DNA of 64,000 nt from Clitoria ternatea (GCA_037962975.1 CM075674.1:88738501-88802500), one strand, 5' to 3'. Shown: positions 1-13,142, numbered from the stretch's first letter. The notes: generated from the sequence alone by a model not told the origin. Made by a program: numbers and translations.

Positions 1-570
1 CTTGTTTCTTTACTTCGGTTAATTCCATCGAAGACATCCTATATGGCGCACGGGACACAGGCTCGGCCCCAGGAATTAAGTCAATGGAAAAATCAATCTC
101 CCGACTGGGAGGCAACTCCGGAATTTCTTCCGGGAATACATCAAGGAATTCACATACAACCGGAATATCACTCGGCATAAGGTTATACCGACCCTCCGAG
201 GCAAATAAAATGACATAGGTGGCGGAGACATCACTCACCACGTTCTTCGTGTCGAGTTCCTGGGAGAAAATGATACTCTTCCGATAGCAGTCGACCATCA
301 CATGGTTAGCAGCTAACCAATCGAGACCTAAGATAACATCTAGGTTCTTCAACGACATACAAATAAGATTCACTCGGAAGGTACGATCTTCAACTTGCAT
401 TGGTAATTTCCCACACATGGTGGTTGCATGGAAAGTGGAGCTGGTAGGAGTGGAGACAATAAGAGCGTTCTCCATTAACTAGATTGGCAAACCAAGCCGT
501 CGTACATAACTCTCGGAAATAAATGAATGGGTCGCGCCCGAATCATAAATTACATCAACAAGATAGCCAT
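1..570 (-). pseudogene. Aspartic protease (RVP_2 type) of the left gypsy element, partial
   Basis: Minus-strand translation gives the retropepsin active site as DSGATHSF (about 505-530). It is followed by a region ending in the DVILGLDWL motif (about 315-345) characteristic of plant gypsy proteases. It lies in the same frame as the gag upstream. A TAG at 479-481, roughly a dozen residues after the active site, breaks the frame. The sequence continues toward reverse transcriptase beyond the window edge. Confidence 0.8.
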
Positions 571-799
571 GGATGAGGCACTTACCCTGTACCAAGTTGT
601 CATTCCTTGTAGCTTCCGAGGCATCAAAAGCAAATACCCGCCCAGTCATGACATTCTGGGCGCCGCTGGATTGGGCATCTGATCTTCCCGAGTATTGGCC
701 TTCACGACCAGCACCGTGCCTACCTCCCCTCGGAAAATTGGCACCCCGAGTCCCAGAAGTGTTGGCTCGGTTGCCATGCCTGCTCGGTTGCTACCTCTG

Positions 800-1675
800 T
801 GGGCAATCGGGCCTGAGGTGTCCCGGTTGTCCACATTGGAAGCAAACGATCTGATTAGCCTGACAGTATTTTGCAATATGGCCCTCCTGGCCATAATTGT
901 AGCACGCACGGCTACCAGACTGGCTACCCGAACGGCTAGTAGAACCCCGACCAGAAGAGGATGTAGATGTAGCGGAAGAATTGTCGCCCCGAAAGAATTG
1001 GCCTATCCTCTTGAAGCTGAATCCTTTTGCCTTTAGTGGCTTCTTATCTCTCGGCTGAGATGTCCTCTGTAACTACACCTCTTCCGTTATCCTAGCCTTG
1101 TTCACGAGAGTCGGGTAGTCCCGAATCTCCATCGGTACAATTACACTACTGAGTTCAATCCGTAATCCCGACTCGTACTTGGCACACTTGCTGCCCTCAG
1201 TTCCTTCCAATGAGAAAAGAGGGTAGAAATCACACAGCTCATCAAACTTGCTGGTGTACTCGACCACTGACATCCGACCCTGTTCCAACTTCAGGAACTC
1301 CATTTCCTTCCGGATTTTATAGTTATCCGGGAAGTACTTGACAAGGAACCTCCTTTGGAAATTTGCCCATACAAGTGGTTCACCGGCCGCGTTCATCTGC
1401 ACCTTTGTCCGAGACCACCATACTCTAGCCTCATCCTTTAATTGATAAGTGGCAAACAGAACCTTCTGCTCCTTCGAGCACTTGAAATATTCAAAGACCT
1501 GTTCAATATCCCTGATCCAAATATATGCCCCGTCGTAATCGTGCCCTCCTTTGTAGGCCGGGGGATTCCTTTTCAGGAATTTATCAAGAGTGGGACCAGA
1601 TTCGGTCCTACTCATCAGCTGGGTAAACTTTGAGAAGAAATCATCTCCTCCACCAGAACTGGTTCCTTCGGCCAT
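800..1675 (-). pseudogene. gag (capsid-nucleocapsid) of the left gypsy element
   Basis: The ATG at 1675 opens 200 codons matching the Retrotrans_gag capsid family, with the typical motif around W-Y/F...L...A..WW and the F..RF...YFP pattern in the middle. A TAG at 1073-1075 interrupts it. Translation in the same frame continues past the stop into a basic Ser/Arg-rich linker and two zinc knuckles. The first is degenerate (second Cys replaced by Tyr). The second is intact, C-X2-C-X4-H-X4-C, at 803-844. The frame identity across the stop shows one original gag-pro reading frame. CAG to TAG is a simple explanation for the stop, but that is an inference. Confidence 0.85.
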
Positions 1676-1900
1676 GATGTAATTCTACAATGAGCAAACA
1701 CATCACCATTAATAACCAATGCTAACCAGGGAGTTGGAGATTTACCTCGTACACATAAAATACAACACCGCTGGAGTGCCAAGGGAACGATGCCAAGCTG
1801 CACAAACACTCACAAACACAATACAATAGAATGCAAACAGCCCAGTATAAGACTCACACAATCACTAGGTTGACCCATACACCCGGCTCTAGAAAGAACC

Positions 1901-1912
1901 GCTCTGATACCA
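1901..1912 (-). promoter_or_regulatory. Primer-binding site, tRNA-iMet type
   Basis: On the minus strand the sequence TGGTATCAGAGC follows the LTR end after a short spacer. This is the usual plant primer site complementary to the 3' end of initiator methionine tRNA. It fixes the LTR boundary and the element's orientation. Confidence 0.9.
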
Positions 1913-1914
1913 AC

Positions 1915-4552
1915 TGTGACGACCCGCGTCAATTTACCTTTTTATTTACACCTGGTTAATAATTTGCACAATAATTTTTTTCACGTTTAGTAAAAATTCA
2001 CTCGGTCTTAATATAAAATAATATAAAATAATATTTACCTTTCTGAAATACATTCAAAATAAATAAAGCATACTCAGAATAACAGTAACCGATCGGAAAA
2101 TAAATACATTAATAAAATAGAGTTGATTAGAAACAACGGAAGAGAAACGAAGGCAGGAAGGTCATTCGCCTGAGCGAGACCCTGATCGGCTAGGTGAAAT
2201 CTGAGAGGGTCGCTTAAGCGAGCGCCGACTCACTTGAGCGAATGCCACACATTAAACCCGAGTGAACCAGACATACAAAGAAAGCCAACAAGTCGGGTTT
2301 CACTCAGAAACAGGTCCACTCGGTTATCCCTTACTTTGTAACAGCTTAACCTCATATCCCTCAGAAAAGGTTCACTCGAAAAACTCTTAACTTTCATTCA
2401 CTTGGGTATACCACACTTGACTTATTTCTAACCTTTACTCAAGAATAGTTCGCTCAGCCATAGCTCACTCGGGAACAATCTAACCTTCCTTCACTCGGAA
2501 CGGGTTCCCTTGGGCATCCTCACTCGGAAAATACTCTAACTTTACTTTACTCGAAAGAGGCTCTCTCGGGCCCAAGTCACTCGGAAACATTCTCACCTTC
2601 ACTTGGAAGCACTCTAATCTTCACTCGGAAAGATTATACTCTTTCTTCACTGGAAAATATTCTATTCTTTCCTCACTCGAAAATATTCTACTCTTTTTTC
2701 ACTCAGAAATAGACGGGGATACACAGGAACGAACCGACACCAAACCAACTGACCCTCGCTCGGACAAGAATGAATTCGCTCGGGAAATATTTGCCCAGTA
2801 ATCGACTCTGCTACAGCAACACTCGAAAATTTAATACCAATCATCATACAACATAAATTCACATCCGATTTAAACTTAGTTCAGCACACAACATGTAGCA
2901 TCACACACTCGGAAAACTCATTATACATATACAATACACAATTCATTCAAAAGTCACTCGGGCCTTGGCATCGATCCTCCACTTGGCGCGCCTCTAGGGC
3001 TCTGACTTCCTCCTTGTCACTGGTTACTAAATTGAAAACAACAGCAAGGGTGAGTGTTTGATATCATAATTAATCTAGAACGGAATTTAAATAACAAAAG
3101 AAGTATAAACTCTGTCCGATTGCTTTATCATTAGAATACAAGTCACACATGGCAGTTAACTCACACTCGTCAAATATAACAATTTACACTCGGTAAATTT
3201 AACAAATTGCACTCAGCAATATAACCAATCATGCTCGGTATATATAACAATTCTCATTTGGTAATTTTTAGCAAATCACTCATCAAATGTATCAATTGCA
3301 TTCTGCAAAGGTATCAATTCATACTTAGTGAATATATCAAATTTCGCTCAGCAATATATCAAATCATACTCGGAAAATGTAGCAAATAGCACTCGGTAAA
3401 TATACTTAATCACACACACACATCATAACTAATAATTTAATTGTCACCACTGACTCTCATACAAACTGACGCCTAGTATCCGGATACTAAAGGATTGGCC
3501 TTCAGCTGGGGGTCCTACTTGACACCCCGTGAACCCTGCTTGGTTCACCGAGTCCTGCTTGACTCTCTACCTCGACCACTGGGTCCTACTTGACTACTGG
3601 GTAGGTCAACTGGGCATAAAAACCACGGGAGTCGGAAATGAGGGGCTAAACATACCGTCGGTCGTCCCACACCATATAATCATACATATCATTCACCATG
3701 TTCACGCAGTTCAACGACTCAGACTCGAAGTATGTCCTATTCTAATTAATCATAACCCGAACACTCCCTTACCTCGGTTCCAAGCTTCTATAATCTACTC
3801 CTGGTGCCGGTTACGCCCTCTGAGCAATGGGTTCACCGTCTCACTTCTGATTCCTACACCCGCTCCGTCAATCAGCCTTTCGTTGTTCGATCTGCTGCCT
3901 ACGGAGTCGGAATGCAAAAACTCATTAGCCTTACACCATCCTCAGCTCTAAGGACCATTTTTGAGCTCACACTCACTAGAGGAGTAGAGAATAGACCCAC
4001 ACACAGCCATGCATGGCCACTCGGTTAACAGAGAAAACAAAAGGGGCAAGGGAACACAAATGCAAATGGATCAATGGACTCACCTTGAGACCACGGTCAC
4101 GAAAATGGGCTTATCGCTCGGTTTCGATACGAACAGAGTCCTCCTCTGGAGCATGCAACTCACAGCAATGGAGGAAGAAGAAGAAGATGAACAGAAACCG
4201 AAGTAGATGAAGAAGAAGAAAGAAGAAATGGTTCGTTAAAAATAAGGAAAGAGAAAAAGGGGACCACCTTTATTCAAGGCCCAGGGACAACCGGTAACCT
4301 CCCCAGCCGATTACCTCCCCATTACCAATTACTGTTTTGTTTAAACGTTTAAGCCAACTCCTCTCTCCTTCAAATCACGCTCCATTTACTCTTTTTATAA
4401 TTAATCCACCAATTAGATTTTTATTTACTTTCACAGCCTTTAATTATTCATAATTTCCTAATAATTCCTAAAAAAATGTCAAATAAATTCCTAAAACAAT
4501 TTTTGATATTTTCACTACATATAATCTCTTTAAAAATATCCGGGATGTTACA
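1915..4552 (-). repeat. 5' LTR of the left gypsy element
   Basis: The 2,638-bp LTR is bounded by TG...CA, with the tRNA-iMet-type primer site three bases inside it. It holds many degenerate copies of a CACTCGGAAA-like motif (about 2290-2790) and a run of short A+T-rich units ending in CACTCGG (about 3150-3415). The solo LTR at 35097-36390 shares the terminal GGGTCGTCACA and the CACTCGGAAA motif in the opposite orientation, so the two are related families. No protein gene is supported inside it; the small ORFs here are spurious. Confidence 0.8.
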
Positions 4553-5641
4553 AAATATTCTAAAGTATATCAGTTGCATGTTAGAATATAAGCTAGAATC
4601 CTATTAGTTAATACTATCAACTGTGTTACAAACTTTGTTAAGGGTTAATTGTTACACTTGGCGCTAAAACTAATTAGCTCCCTAGCCATTATAAATTGTA
4701 CTCATTTACCACCTATAAAGCATGGAAACGACAAACAATGATCGTTTCCTATTTCAGAAATGTCCAAAAACAAGAAACACGGGGGAAATGTTTCTTTAAA
4801 TCTAATTCTTTTAGGCTTGTGTGAAAATGAACGAACTTTAAAAGGCCTACATTTCTGACCATTTTCCATTTAAAAAACAAAAAAAAATCCAAAACTAAAA
4901 AACCCTACCATTCCCATTTAAAATCCTCTTTCTCCTTCTTTATTTTCATTGACCCCCCTTTCTTCCTCAGTCAAAAGATGATGTCTTCTCTCTCTCCCAC
5001 ACCTCTGAATCCTTTCTAGCGGCTTTCATCCCCTTCAACGTCTTTGTTTGAGCTCGAGCCTCACTTCTCTAACGACCTCTATCCCCCCTAGCGTCTCCAT
5101 TCATCGCATATGGCGTCTTTGTTCTTTGAGCCTCTTCCTCTGACATCCCAGTTCAAGGCTTTAAGTGGCCTTAAAGCTTCACCGTCGGTGGTTACGTCTC
5201 TACTTGACAATAGTGAGTGGACTTCCTCCTCCCTACCTTTTTTGGTTGTTTAAACTTTTTCTGATTCCCTCATCATTTTTGGCACATTTTTAGTTTAGTA
5301 CTTTAGTATTATAATATGCATTCTGGCTATTTGGAAATTTTTTAGTGCTTGCTAGTTGTTATTTTGCTAAATTATGACTTCCTTTCTTCTCTAGCTTGCT
5401 AATGTTGTGACTTGCTAAATTGTGACATCCAAAAACTGCAAAGCAATGGCAATCTCATCTCATGCTCTTTGTTTTCCTTTAAGCATGATTTTCCTTTATG
5501 ATGAAGCATTTGCTCTTGATTGTCAAATTTTATTTATTTTAAGTGAAAATCAGTGATGCGATGTTGTTTTATTATCATACTAAATCAAGTAATTATTGTG
5601 AATTAATTTTGTAAATTCAGGTTGTTAATTAGTCTAGTCTT
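4553..5641. other. Interval without recognisable gene
   Basis: A+T-rich DNA with a pyrimidine-rich stretch at about 4900-5120. It precedes the hAT transposase on the plus strand and could include its 5' end or leader. I found no clear terminal inverted repeat, splice junction or 8-bp duplication that would define the transposon border. Confidence 0.5.
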
Positions 5642-7800
5642 ATGGATTTATCTGGTCTTGGTAATGGTAGTAGTAGTGGGACTTGGAGTGTTGGTTCTTC
5701 TACTAGTTTTCATAATGCACTTTTGTGGAAGTATAAAGTAAAACACTCTTATTCTAAAGTAATAGCTCGCTTGCTTCTAATATCAAAGCAAGGAATTACA
5801 GTTTGTAAGAATGTCCAACCCAATGATGTGTATGGGATGAAAAGGTTGGAAGAAGAAGTTGAGAATAATAAAAGAAATGCAGCCTCTAAAGACGTTCCTT
5901 TACCTTCTAGTGGATCCCAAATGCAGCCCCTAAGTAGTACTAGGTTAACTAATAAAAGAAAATCTAGTACGGGTCTTTTGCAGAAAGCATTTGATGTGGA
6001 TACTGAAAACAAATTAGATCAAGAAATTGTTAGGTTGTTTTTTATAGGAGTTTTGTCATTTAACCTTGTTAGGAACCCACATTATTTGAGGGCATCCACA
6101 TTTGCTATGAATCATAATTTGGGTGGTTATATGCCTCTAGGGTATAATAAATTGAGGACCACTTTAGTCCAACAAGAGAAGGCCAATGTTGAGAGGTTAT
6201 TACAACCACTCAAAGCTACTTGACTAGAAAAATGAGTGATAATTATGAATGATGGTTGGAGTGATCCTTAAAGGAGACCTATAATTAATTTCATGCAACT
6301 TGTGGGAGTGGTCCTGTATTTCTTAAAGTTGCGAACTGTATGGGTGAAGTTAAAACAAAGAAGTTCATTGCTAACTTGATGAAGGAAGTGATTGATGAGG
6401 GAAGTGATTGATGAGATAAGAGATTCCAATGTGGTTTAAATCATCATTGATAATGTTGTAAGTTGCAAGGGTGCAGGAGAAATAATTGAGGGCATTTATC
6501 CCCACATATTGGATATGATGTGTTGTTCATACTCTAAATATTTCCTTGAAGAAAATTTATGCTACAAAGAATTTGGTGAACAATACATAAGTGTATGATG
6601 AGTTTTATTGGATAATTGAAGTTCATGGTAATGCCATCCAAATAAAGAATTTCATCAAGAACCATATAATGAGGTTGTCCATGTACAATAAACTCACTTC
6701 TCTTAAGTTACTTTCTATGGATGACACCCATTCTGCTTCTATCATTGTGATGCTTAAGAGGTTTAAGCTTATTAGATGTGGTCTTGAGGCTATGGTGTTG
6801 AGTGAGGAGTGGTCATTATAGTGTAAAGATAAGGCAAGGCAAGGTTTATGAGGGATAAGGTGTTAAGTAAGTATTGGTGGGATCAAGTAACTTATATTCT
6901 TTCCTTTATAGATCCTATATATGGCATGATCTAAGCATGTGACATTGATAATTCATATCTTCATTTGGTGTATGAGAGGTGAGATTCGATAATTAAGAAA
7001 GTCAAGATTACAATTTATAAGCATAAAGACAAATTTCTTTATTGCTATAGTGCTTTCTACAAAGTGGTGTATGATATTCTTGTAGCTCGTTGGGGGGAAA
7101 AGTTTTACACCATTTCATTGCCTATCCCATTCATTAAACCCACGGTACTTCCTACCTTAAGCTCATTCTTTATTAATTAATGTCATATCATTTTTTGTTC
7201 AATTCCTAAACTTTGGTTTATATCTATGCTTTAAAGGTTTTATATTGAAGTTTGGCTTAGTGAGGATCTCGTTATGGTCCTTCCTCATAAAGAGAGATCT
7301 CCCAAGAAAGGATGAAGTGTTTTCAAAGGCTTAACCCAAATAAAGATGATTATGATAAGGTTTTAGATAAGTATGCTTCCTTTTCACTTAATACCAGGCA
7401 TTTTACAAACATTGATGCAATATCGATCCTAAGAAATGGTAGGCTAACTTTGGTGCTCAAACAACATTACTACAATCACTAACTTTTAGAGTCCTTAGGA
7501 AACCCATCTTTTTAGCTTGTTATGAGCATAGTTGAAGCATTTGTTCCTTCATTCATGCATTTAGGGGGAATAAGTGAACTCCTAATCATGCCGAGGATTT
7601 GGTTTTTATCCATAACAAACTTAGTCTCTTATCAAGGAGTTCTTCTCAATACCAAGTAGAAGACCAAGATATGAGATGTTGACAAAGATAAATTTGCCAA
7701 CTTGAAAGATTTGGGGTATTTGGAGTTTGCTATATTGTCCCTAAATGAGTCAGAATTGGAGAGTGTGCTTTTCTCTAAAGAGAACTATTGGTTTGTTGTT
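5642..7800 (+). pseudogene. hAT-type transposase remnant (DUF659 family)
   Basis: The open part (5642-6223, 193 codons) starts with a degenerate BED zinc-finger region. The W-K-Y start and the later Y-S-K-V...L segment are present, but the central Cys-Cys part between them is missing. The start of DUF659 follows (N-P-H-Y-L-R, then G-Y-N-K-L-R-T-T-L). DUF659 continues in broken frames with a D-G-W-S-D motif near 6250 and the open fragment at 6591-6821. A C-terminal dimerisation-like part at about 7550-7780 keeps the N-K-L-S-L-L-S-R-S-S stretch. Many stops and shifts make it inactive. Domain order supports one plus-strand hAT gene; the transposon ends were not found. Confidence 0.75.
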
Positions 7801-8039
7801 ATTTCACTTATTTGGTCTTTTTTATGGATGTAGACAAGTACTATGAATGTTTGTTATTGTTATTTTGTCATTTTTATACTTCTAAACATGAACCAATTTT
7901 ATGAATATTTGTTATTATATGTGTAAAATTTTAATAATTTTTACAATGTTTCCATGTCGTATCTATTTCTTGAATTTCCATGCCGTATCACTTATTTGCT
8001 ACCTAGTCTACTACACAATTCAATGAACTCATAATTATC

Positions 8040-10605
8040 TTTCTCTTGAATTCCAAAATGGTATCACGAGCTTTAAGATTTGTGATAAGCCATGACCTAC
8101 TATTGTGTCAAACTCGGAGGTTCAATCCTCCATCAATAACATTGTAGCTACCTTCTCCCACATGACAACCATCAAGCTCACCAAAAAGAGGCAGTAAGTG
8201 GAAGGTATCATCAAAGGAAATAAATTTTAGTGATTTGTTGTTAATCCAAAAATTCCACAATTGTTCCTTTTAATTGAAGATCAATATATAAAGATCATGA
8301 ACCTTGCCTTCATGGAATAGGAGCAACAAGACTCTTTGCTATTCACTTGAATTTTTTTGTCACTAAAAGAATCCATCATTCCCTACGTCATGACTTGTAT
8401 ACGCTCATGGCAGTCAACTATGTTTACAACTAAAAACATCGACCAAAGGGAACCTCTTGGTAGCAGAATACTTGAAAAGGTTAAGGCCACCGTTAACACA
8501 TTTTACTTCATTTGAGATCCTGTACCATTTTTGTTGAAGAAAAGTCTAGTTAAAAGGAAGTATGGAATTTTACTGAACCAGACCATAGATTATGTTTTAT
8601 CAATCAGACCTCAAATTTGTTAATAACATTCATCAAGAATCCATTGGAAAATAAAGTCTGTATATCAAGAAACTAATTTGTGTATTCAGGTGTTTCAGGA
8701 TAAATAATACACAGGTTATAAAATAAAGAGGGAGCCCTTGTGCTCAAAATCTAAATTCCAACATTTGGATGATGTCCAAGAGTCTGATAGAAGAAGCTTA
8801 TCTTATCCAATCAGACTTTTAGAGCATTAGAAGAAAAATGTTGCCTTTAAGGATTTAGTTGTAACGTTCTTAATTTTATTTGCGTATTGCATTGGGTTCT
8901 ATGTTCTTATCAAATATGTGTGCTTATAATCAAAGAAGACAAGAGACAAACAAAGCTCAACAACCAAAGTCAGCTTACTTAACTCTGCGCATGAATAGAA
9001 AAAGCTGAACCAAAGTCAAAACGTGTGTCAGCTTAAATTCAGAGGATTACAACATTGTCTTATGTTCTTTGTATCAATCAAATGAAGCAAATAAATTACT
9101 TTATTTGTTGAAGAAACAAAATAAACCATTTTCATGCAAGCACTATCAAACCCTGCTACCAGACTCTTGAATCCCTCTCTGATTATCAAAGATCTAGTAA
9201 TTAAAGTTCAAGGCAAACACCTTCATAGGATTTCCAACGTCTATATCTCCATTTAAGGATTAGCAACAATCATATTCTAGCACCTATTTATACTAAATAA
9301 GATTGAATTACGAAGATATAAGAAGTCATTTGAGAAATCTCTTAAGTTAAATTATTCTTCTCTGTAATTCATTCAATTTTTCTTTTTAAACAGGGACCTT
9401 TCTTTGACGTTCTGCCTCTAGCAAACCTTAGTCTCGTGTCATTTATAATTTAGTGTTCAATCTCTCAATTGTATATCTATCATACACTAAGTTCTATGAG
9501 TTACTTTCCATTTCTTACAAACATTTTGAAAAGTCTGGTGTGTTGCTAACATTTGTAAGCGTGGGAAACACTTTATGGCCTGAAAAGGCTTGAGAAAGAA
9601 TACTTAGGTTGAGTCAGGAGTGGCTTGTTGAAAGAATACTTCGGTTTAATCTAGGAGTGGCTGGAGTCAAAAATACTTGTGGCACTAGTCTGGTGTTGTT
9701 ATTGTAAAGGAGAATTTACAATGGTGGAAATTCATCAAGTTAGAAGGGATTAGACATAGCTTTTATGTTGGAAGTAAACTAGTATAAATTCTCTGTATTA
9801 CTTTCCTTCCCTTGATTTTTAAAAGGTCTACTTTACAAAGATTGATTATTTGTTTTCTTTGGTTCATTATTTTATGAAAAGAGTCCTTGACTTATTCAAC
9901 CCCCTTCTAAGTCATACTCTAAACCATCAGTTTTGTTATCATCTTTAACCAGTTCTTGATGGTTTTCTTAAAGACTATCATGTGATTCAACCTTATTATG
10001 ATCTTCAATCTATTTCATAGATTGAAGAGATTCTTCTTACACATGAATCACATCTCATGGTGATAAATGCAATATGTATGCTAATGCTTCACCACATCAA
10101 GATTCAGAACGTTTGAATTTGAATTTCTCTCATGGATTGCATCACACAAAATATGGGCTTAGTGACTTTTAAGAAAACTATTATAGTGATTATTGACCCT
10201 GCAATGGTGGTGCTAATTTTCATCGATTCAAAGGACACGATGGCCGATCTAGCTGCTAATCCCCGTGCTAAATTTGTCACTGTTATGGTCTCGAGGTGTC
10301 AATTTGTTACCATCAGGCCCAAGACATACCATAATTCCCCTCTTCGTATGTTTCCTACCCTTATTTTCCTCTACACTATTAGTACACCTTGCGTGCCCAC
10401 TCCCAATTCACATTATTTTAACCTTCTTATTATCACAACACACAATTTCCTACCACTAAGCCTCCATCAGCCTAATTTCTCAGCTGGTATCCATCTCTAT
10501 CTTCTACATTGCCACCCTCCTCTGATCCATGATGCTCAAGCACTCCTGCCTCAATTGACTAAGCTCAGGCCTATCCCACAACAACTTCCTTAAATGATAT
10601 TCAAG
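8040..10605 (+). mobile_element. Degenerate Ty1/copia element, left half
   Basis: A primer-site-like GGTATCACGAGC at about 8063 is followed by copia gag in decayed frames. E-Q-Q-D-S-L-L near 8320 is typical of the Ale/Retrofit group. The gag resumes near 9950 with V-L-D-G...D-Y and I-E-E-I-L-L-T-H-E-S at 10021-10060, the UBN2-type gag end. The element is cut at 10605 by insertion of E1 and continues at 30690. Between about 8650 and 9950 the gag is interrupted by unrelated sequence. The open stretch 10132-10593 lies inside this remnant and is not an independent gene. Confidence 0.65.
8860..9950 (+). repeat. Possible LTR fragment of a SIRE/Maximus-like copia element
   Basis: The segment separates two halves of a copia gag, so it looks inserted. 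Its second half resembles the R-U5 and leader of SIRE-type elements: alternating 'GAGTGGCT' phrases near 9620-9670, an AACTAGTATAAATTCTCTG stretch near 9780, and ending in TTATTCAACCCCCTTCTAAG near 9900. Borders and a target duplication were not identified, and the assignment rests on remembered family features. Confidence 0.35.
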
Positions 10606-10610
10606 CATGG

Positions 10611-12625
10611 TGTCGCAACCAAGATCGCGACGGCGCGGCGAAAAAGAGAGGAAAAGTGGAATGAAACAGGGAGTCGCCACCAACGTTTTTATCCATAGGA
10701 AAAACATTGGGAAAAAACTGAGTTCAGTAAAGCACTGGTTTAAAAAAATGAAATCCAAGTTCGGGAGTCGGTTACGAGTAGGGAAGGTATTAGCACCCTA
10801 CATCGCCTGTCAAAGACAGTACCAAGATTGAAAGCATAATATAAATAGCCTTAAATAAAACATGGTTTCTTCCCTTTTACTCTTGTATTTTTTATTTTAA
10901 AAAAAGACAGAATTGAATGAGAGAACTGTACAAACATAGAATGTCAAAGCGAGGTCAATGGAACGTTTCATCTGAATTAAACTCGACTTCGATATGAGAC
11001 AGGGAGGGGAAGGAAATGCTAATAAGGCGTCATGCCTAAATTAGACATTCTCAGATAAAAAAAATGGGGATAGGGAAGAGATAAGCGGGACGTCTCGTCC
11101 TAAGTATCCCTTCCCTATGAATCATGGCGAGGCTTGAGCAAAAACTAGGGGGAAATCAACAAGACGTCACGTCTAAATTAATTTTCACGGTAGCGATCCA
11201 AAAGAAGAACATTTATGAAAGAAACATAAAAGTAAGGAAATAAATCAACAAAAAAAGGAAATAAGAAAGACGGGCCCGACAGGAGTTAAAGTCCTGCTCC
11301 TACGTATTCTTGAATTATCAAGAAATCAGGGTTACGTAGTTCTGAGTATTATTATTTTTAGGAAGAAATCTGAGAGATGTTGATGGATGTCATTAGAGTG
11401 GAAGACTCATGCAAAGCGAAATTCTTCGCACGTGCACGAATCCTAAGTGGGTTGTGTAGACGGGAGTGCTCCCGTACGACACTATTTTTTATAAAATCAT
11501 TTATTTTTATTATATGTACTTGTTAGGGAAAAAGGATAAAAATATTAACAGTGTAAACTATGGCATGCAGACGATCATAACCAACAAAAAGCGAACTCAC
11601 GGGAAAGTAAAAGACTGAAAATAAAAAGAGATAAAGAATAGGATGGAACCGGTGTAATGGGTTCAGAACCGGTGTGGGGGGGGTCAAACGCAGTGACGGT
11701 GTCTGACTGATTTCAGACTTGCACGCTGACAGGAGCAATAGACCGGAGTCGGACCCAAACCTTGAAAACTGAAGGACACGACCAGTGTTATGAGAAGTTG
11801 ATCCGAGGTGAGTTACTGGATGCTGCGCAAAGACGATGTGGAGGAGCAATGAAGGCAGTAACAGGGCAAGGCAATGAAGAACCAGAACGGGGTGGATTTT
11901 GTGTGAAGACGGTGTGAGTACGGGGTAGGGTATATATTGGTGATTGGTGATTATGACAAGTTATTGGTTTCCCAGTGGGGAAGAGTTTCAGAAGGTCTTC
12001 AAAGAAATCAGGGAGAGTTTTGAGAAAAGCTTCCTTGCCAACCAGCCTCTCAAAAACGCCACCCCCATAGCTTCTTTGGCTGGGGCATTTATAGGGCCTT
12101 GAGGCCATGGGCTGAGGGTTTGGGACAACTAGAATTCCCACTCACCCATACGCGTAGTGGTGTGCAAGCCTGGCCATTAACTGTTCGTGGGGGACAGGAT
12201 TTCAGCATGGCATTTTTTAATCGTCCACTTCCGCCCCCCCTGTCTGCCATTTTTGGGGAGTGCGATTCCAGGTCATCATGCACAAACTTCCGACCTCGTC
12301 CATCCGTTGTCAATTCTGTGACATCGGTTAGCAAAGATATCGGTTGGACGGAGTCTCACATTGATCCGATGTTGTATCTTAAGAACCTTTATCTATGTCT
12401 AACATCGGTTGAGCCTTTCAATGTAATCACAGGGGCGGTGTTCTTTCTCCTAGTCCGGGTCCACTACCAGCCGGTGTGCCTATTTTGATCTGATCCCTTT
12501 CCTTGGGGCCAGACTGACCTGTTACTCCTCACGACATCGGTCCGGTGTTAATTTAGGCCTTGTCCGGTGTTGCCAGCATGTCCGGTGTTATAACAATTTA
12601 GGCCGGACCGAAAGAGGTGTTCACA
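10611..12625 (-). repeat. 3' LTR of E1
   Basis: It matches 28670-30684 base for base except about 30 differences counted by eye (about 98% identity). It starts TGTGAACACC and ends GGTTGCGACA on the minus strand. It carries several copies of a CCGGTGT(T) motif, clustered at 12540-12600. Predicted ORFs inside it recur in the other LTR and are spurious. Confidence 0.95.
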
Positions 12626-12650
12626 GATGCCCCTCTTTACTCTCTTTCAC
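12626..12650 (-). promoter_or_regulatory. Polypurine tract of E1
   Basis: On the minus strand the purine-rich AAAGAGAGTAAAGAGGGGCA lies a few bases before the 3' LTR, where plus-strand DNA synthesis of an LTR retrotransposon is primed. The position directly against the LTR supports the call. Confidence 0.75.
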
Positions 12651-12756
12651 AAGAGAAATGTAAATTTCCGAGGTGAAAAGGGAGTAAAGATACGAACACC
12701 GATGTAGGGCCTAAATCCGGTGTGGGGCTCAATGATGTGGCCATTTTAAACAGCCG

Positions 12757-12940
12757 ACGTGTCCTACACGTGGTCCATATCACGAGGTGACTAAGCATCC
12801 CACGTGTCGTCAGCTAACTGGTTCTTTTCAAAATTCAAATTTCGCGCCATTGGGCCAGAAAGCCAAAAGTCGGCCCTTTTTAATGGGCCTTGGGCCGGAA
12901 TGTGGAAGGTCCTGGGTCCTCGCCCCTCCCCCTATAAAAG
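12757..12940 (+). promoter_or_regulatory. Putative promoter of the E1 antisense eORF
   Basis: TATAAAAG at 12933-12940 lies 203 bp before the eORF ATG. Upstream are two palindromic G-boxes (CACGTG at 12767-12772 and 12801-12806) and ACGTGTC-type cores at about 12758 and 12802. In plants G-box/ABRE-like sites bind bZIP and bHLH factors. The same G-box then TATA order precedes both eORFs of E2. Promoter activity is inferred. Confidence 0.6.
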
Positions 12941-13142
12941 AAACTTCGGGGATCCATCACTTTCACTCCTTTCTTGATATTGAAGTGCTGTCTCTCTGAC
13001 GTTCAACCTCTCCGGTGTTCAAAGTTCTCCTCTGGCGTTAAAGCTTTTCTCCGGTGTTACGTCCTGGCTCGTACTAAGAGAACTGCATGAATCGCCTCAG
13101 CAGGTAGCCATTATCTCCTTCATTTTAATTCGTAGATAAGTC

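Larger units (their letters stand above)
1..4552 (-). mobile_element. Ty3/gypsy LTR retrotransposon, 5' portion (Tekay-like)
   Basis: On the minus strand this reads 5' LTR (4552 to 1915), primer site, gag and then protease, running off the left window edge, so reverse transcriptase and integrase lie outside. The LTR starts TGTAACATCC and ends GGGTCGTCACA. The long LTR and the gag/protease types fit the Tekay/Del chromovirus group, which is an inference because integrase is not visible. The coding part has at least two in-frame stops, so this copy is not autonomous. The left LTR and the second target-site duplication are outside the window; the bases next to the LTR on the right are AAAAT. Confidence 0.85.

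Noticed and set aside
573..1036. Plus-strand ORFs over the left gag
   Set aside because: They are antisense shadows of the zinc-knuckle and linker region of gag.
10607..10831. 74-codon ORF similar to 28612-28890
   Set aside because: It falls at the LTR ends of E1 and is repeated because the LTR is repeated.
11523..12141. ORFs repeated at 29582-30200
   Set aside because: These are inside the E1 LTRs. The repetition is due to the LTR pair and the proteins have low-complexity composition.
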